64,000 nucleotides of DNA from NCBI GenBank assembly GCA_944739405.2, contig OX123183.2, forward strand, positions 93,572,729 to 93,636,728, read 5' to 3'. The position numbers and the translations under genes were made by a program. Below the pieces are notes generated by a model. That model saw nothing but the letters and a program-made list of their open reading frames with translations, searched no databases and was not told where the DNA came from. The DNA comes from Euclidia mi. Its lineage: Eukaryota; Arthropoda; Insecta; Lepidoptera; Erebidae. This document shows, one piece after another, positions 60,201-64,000 of this stretch. How positions within the stretch are numbered: position 1 is the stretch's first letter; every line of letters starts with the position of its first letter.

Positions 60201-61904
60201 AAACAATAGAAACCAAGTTCATCGGTCAACATTTTCGTAACAGTTGTTTTACCATTCAAAATTAACTCATATTCTTTAGAGTAAAGAGTCGATAATTGCT
60301 TAGTTAATATTAGCGCTGAGTAGATTCGTTATCAAAAGTGGTAATGAACTAAATGGTTATTAGTTTAGTTGCCGAAACCGTTCTTCTAATATATAATAAT
60401 AAGGTCAGTGTTATTAGTCAACAATGATTCAATACTCGTGGAAGCTGTTTCTATGTGCGCAATAATTCATTCGAAAAATATCGTGATAGAATATTCTAAA
60501 AGAAACACTGTCATAATGTTCCCAAATCAAGCAAAGTCTATGCTAGGGTATCCAGATAAGTGATAAACAAACCTAGTTACCTTTTTATTAATTCTTAAAT
60601 ACATACATATAATGAAATATCCAGAACTAATAATTGTGATTTGTCCTAGATGGGAATCAAACTAATATACCACTATGTTGGTCTATTAGTTTTAATCCCA
60701 GTCAAAATTTTACAACTAATTGGAACTAAACTTCTGCTGAGTCATGCAGTTGTCTGTGTAGTAATGTGTAAAAATAAACTCAATTAAGGCAATCGAGATA
60801 AGTAGAGCTAAACTCGTAAACGGCTGGCCTTGGAATTTGCAAGGAAACTACCGCAAAACGATAGGCATTATAGCGAAATAAATAAATTGTTTATGAAGGT
60901 AAGAAAGAAAATAATGTACACACAATACAGTTACGACTATACCACAGATAAAACAATACTATACAGTAAATATACATATTAGTCGTAACTGTACCTCACA
61001 GTGTCAAGGTTTGTATGGTAATTACGTTAACACTCATAGTAATATGAGTCATTCTGTTCACTTCGACCACAATCACGAGCACACCACATTTGCGGACTAA
61101 TTAATGAGAAACTCTGATGCCATGCCAGCACTAGTTCTTATGTTGCGGAGTGCTTTACCATAAATCATAATGCACTAGACTTCAAAATATTCAAACTAGA
61201 AAGCAGTCTAGTGGGAATAGCATACGTTTTTTCTGTAAGAAATGTAAGCGATAGTTCATTTTTCAACGTCTCCTTCAATTTAGGCAGCAGTTAGTATAGT
61301 GGCAGTAGCCACGGCAGGCCCATACTAACTGCTGCGCTTTAAAGTTAGGTATATAATACTGGACCGCTGCCTCAGTCAGTAGAAGTACGAAGATCATATT
61401 ATCTTAGAATTTGGTGAGAGTCAATCAGGGCGCTTAGTATGCGCCTTTCATGGTTTTATAGTCAAAGGACTCTTATATGAATCCGGGACAGGCTTTTCGA
61501 ATCGAGGTGCGACGGTGGCTAATACCGTGATGGCATTCACAAATTTTTGGACCAAATATCATCTGTAACTGAAGTTATTTTACTAAAATACATAAGATTG
61601 CTCCGTATGTTACTAGATAAGCATCCAATAAGAATAATATTATCAATTACAATACGTATTTAGAGGGCAGACTATCAGCCAGACCTCGGAGAATGACGTT
61701 GCTAATGTTTTTGCGACAGTGGGTCAATGTTTGTCACATTCGATACGGATTGACCATTAACTACAATAAAATTGACACTGAAATAATATCGTGATTATTA
61801 TATTATTAATTACAGTAGGCATTGTCGAATTTTATACCCGTGTATTAAAATCTATATAAACATACACACATTTACACTGACATTTTGACATTTTATTTGA
61901 TTAT
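57227..61904. other. Non-coding stretch
   Basis: No supported gene. A short tandem (gggagcaat)n lies at 58447-58483 and a 13-G run near 59087-59099. A 97-codon plus-strand frame at 59608-59901 shows no recognisable domain. A possible promoter and a hairpin lie at 61284-61380. Confidence 0.4.
61350..61380 (+). promoter_or_regulatory. Possible TATA plus initiator core promoter
   Basis: TATATAA at 61350-61356 is followed by two TCAGT initiator-like words (61372-61376 and 61376-61380); the A at 61378 would place the TATA box at about -28, a normal insect spacing. A donor-like ttg|gtgagag occurs at about 61421. No downstream open frame confirms a gene. Confidence 0.25.
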
Positions 61905-62110
61905 AGATTTGTGGGCGGAAAGTTTCCGGAGTGGCGGCCAAGCATCGGTCGACGCAGCAGAGGTAGGCCTTTTGCAAGGTAGACGGCGATATTACTAGGA
62001 TCGTCGGAAGCGGTGGGATACCCACGGCTTAATATCGGTTTATACGGTACGCTTTGGCGTAGGCCTATATTCAGCAAGAGTAGCCTTTTAGATAAAATTA
62101 TGATGATTAT
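61905..62110 (+). mobile_element. RTE-clade LINE C-terminal fragment
   Basis: The plus strand reads GGKFPEWRPSIGRRSRGRP, then RWTAILLGSSEAVGY and IFSKS, the decayed end of an RTE protein (compare 25300-25100 on the minus strand). Confidence 0.65.
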
Positions 62111-62399
62111 ACTTGTCAAATGCTCAAAAATGACTTAAGTGTTTTAATATTCAGTATTGCTTGCAAAAATGAAATATGCACATGCTTTAACTGTGTTGAA
62201 TAACTCTACATTTGATTACTTTTTATTACAAAAGATAAAGAAGTCGAAAACGAATACTTCAATTATACTAATTATTTAATTCATGTTCTCAAGAAGCAGA
62301 TACCAAGATAAACAAAAAATATTAATCAAAATGAGGAAGCGAGAGGAGGAATTCCTGGACGGAGTGTAGAAGGGTTTTTTCATTTTGATTTAGTTCGTC

Positions 62400-62705
62400 G
62401 TTCTAGCGTTATCCCGGTTGCATCCAAGTCTTGTAAGCCTTGGAGCTCCAAGACTCAGACTTCAGATTTCCATGGCTTAGACCAGTATCAGTTTATTTGA
62501 GGGTACTGACTCCCCACAACGACTGTTAAAGATCTTCATGACAGCTGGGACCGACGGTTTAACGTCCTCTCCAATCACGGGGCAAGCGATAATTAACAAT
62601 TTAGTACGCTCTTAACTCCAAAAAGTCAGTGGTGCGCGCCGTGGATTCGAACCCGATACCCTCTGCATGGCAGTCCGTTGATATACCCAATCACCACAAG
62701 GCTAT
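62400..62705 (-). mobile_element. Type 1 SINE, minus orientation
   Basis: The reverse complement has a B box (ggttcgaatcc), ctgactttttggagttaaga, the gctgtcatgaagatcttta block and gggataacgctag. It has the same organisation as 8270-8637, more diverged. Confidence 0.75.
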
Positions 62706-64000
62706 TTTAGAACTTTAGCATTCATAGATTATGTTGTGATTTATATTCAGAATAGTTTGTTTAGAATTGTCGCGAAATATGACTAATATTTCGGACAATG
62801 ATTTTAAGTCGTATAGGTACCTATTGTTCTTTAAAAAAAAATATTTATTTTTGTAAGAACAATCTAAAGTGATGCCATTTGCCGTTAGAAAATCAATGCG
62901 CATACAACAATTACATAAAATACAATACTCAGCTCGCTTTATCTAGCAATATATATTACGAACTGAAACATTAAGTAATATCTATACAGTCTGAGCACAT
63001 CTCAAAACTTATCCTGGATAAAAGGCTATGATTAATTTTATCCAATGGATGAAAATATTCCATATTCACTGCCAAACTCACAGATAAAAGTAACTATCTA
63101 TGAGCGTATCTAATCGGTTTAATTATAATGCTAAAAAATTTAGCTTTTACTGATACAAACATATTTAAGTATGTCTACTCAAAAGACTCATAAGACGATC
63201 AATATAATACTTAACACGCAGTACCTGAATGAAAAGTTAATAATGAAAATTTAAAAACTGCTTTTACATAACTATGAATGTAAAAAATTAATAGTTAATT
63301 CATTATTCAAAACTTGAATTCACAGTTCTTTTTTAATTATGCGTTTTTCTTAATGCAGACTAATTACTTGACTTGCATAAAATTATATAATATAATAATC
63401 TACATTAAAATGTTCTCAAATAAAGTTTTGCATTCGACACATGTATAATAAATCTATTTCAATGACGACAATTGACGTTAATTAACAAAAACAATGAGAT
63501 TTTCATATTATCCGTTATTTGCCAAAAACCTATTCTTTATTTGATAAAAATTGGATGCCATCTGGCGTTATAAATCCTGTACAAATTCTAATGAATAGAC
63601 TAACTATCGAGTATCAAAAACATTCCTGTATACCTTGGATTAGTCTGATGAGTTTTATATCCTGTGGGAAACTGATGGTAGATTATGGGATTATTAGTTT
63701 CTTACCTAAATGCACTAGCAAACTAAGTTTTTTGCTCTACCTGAGTAACGTTAAAAGCACCAGCAGTATGTAACATAAGCTGAGCTGTGGTCTATTAGAC
63801 ACAAAACTGTACCGAACTTTGCGATATACGTCTATAACTATACATCTGTGTTTCATTTGCGTTTGTTTGGTTTTTATTATTTTGTATGTTAGAATTTATT
63901 ATTTTCATAAATGAAGCACTATGTGGCATTAATATAATTTTTTTTTCTTAAATGTAAGACTATGATTTTTTTTTTTTTGTGATCTAATAAACATTTCTTT
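62706..64000. other. Non-coding AT-rich stretch to the window end
   Basis: No supported gene or RNA. The short frames (62903-62715, 63519-63773) are AT-driven. If the ABCG reading is right, this is still its upstream intron. Confidence 0.4.

Overview
This window is nuclear DNA from an insect, almost certainly a moth or butterfly. It is AT-rich and intron-containing. It carries transposable-element families known from Lepidoptera and other arthropods: Dong/R4, RTE and CR1/Jockey-group LINEs, a Penelope-like element, tRNA-headed SINEs, and a GGGTTCCGTAC-ended inverted-repeat element. No bacterial operon, tRNA or rRNA gene, CRISPR array or LTR provirus was seen.

The one clear host gene is an ABCG half-transporter on the minus strand. 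Eight exons lie between 43430 and 30590: 43244-43430, 40706-40851, 38324-38562, 37142-37252, 36692-36840, 35347-35533, 31283-31539 and 30590-30934. All have AG/GT splice borders and every intron phase matches, giving an open frame of 539 codons plus stop. They encode the Q-loop, ABC signature, Walker B, D-loop, H-switch and the whole six-helix membrane domain. The exon(s) with the start codon and Walker A were not found to the right, so the gene probably begins beyond 64000 and most of 43431-64000 would be intron.

Left third (1-28290): a transposon graveyard. In order: a broken Jockey LINE (minus), a broken Dong/R4 LINE (plus), a nearly complete zinc-finger plus restriction-like-endonuclease LINE (minus, two frameshifts), a short tandem array split by a SINE, a 606-bp foldback element, LINE fragments, a Dong/R4 3' half between (TAA)n tracts split by a Penelope-like element, an intact-looking CR1/Jockey-group ORF2 of 948 codons flanked by RTE pieces in inverted arrangement, another RTE 3' end, and a young poly(A) retroposon with perfect 15-bp target duplications.

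Middle (28290-43430): the ABCG exons. The introns hold a GC-rich MITE, a LINE with a twin-priming inversion, SINEs and several near-perfect short-loop palindromes.

Right third (43431-64000): mostly non-coding, with SINEs, a second copy of the zinc-finger/endonuclease LINE broken by a triple-nested insertion, a THAP-domain exon (plus strand), scattered hairpins and one possible core promoter. Apart from the ABCG exons and perhaps the THAP exon, nothing looks like a working host gene. The most interesting signals are the nested insertions, the mix-and-match SINEs whose 3' tails match the resident RTE element, and a recurrent class of perfect hairpins with 1-5 nt loops.
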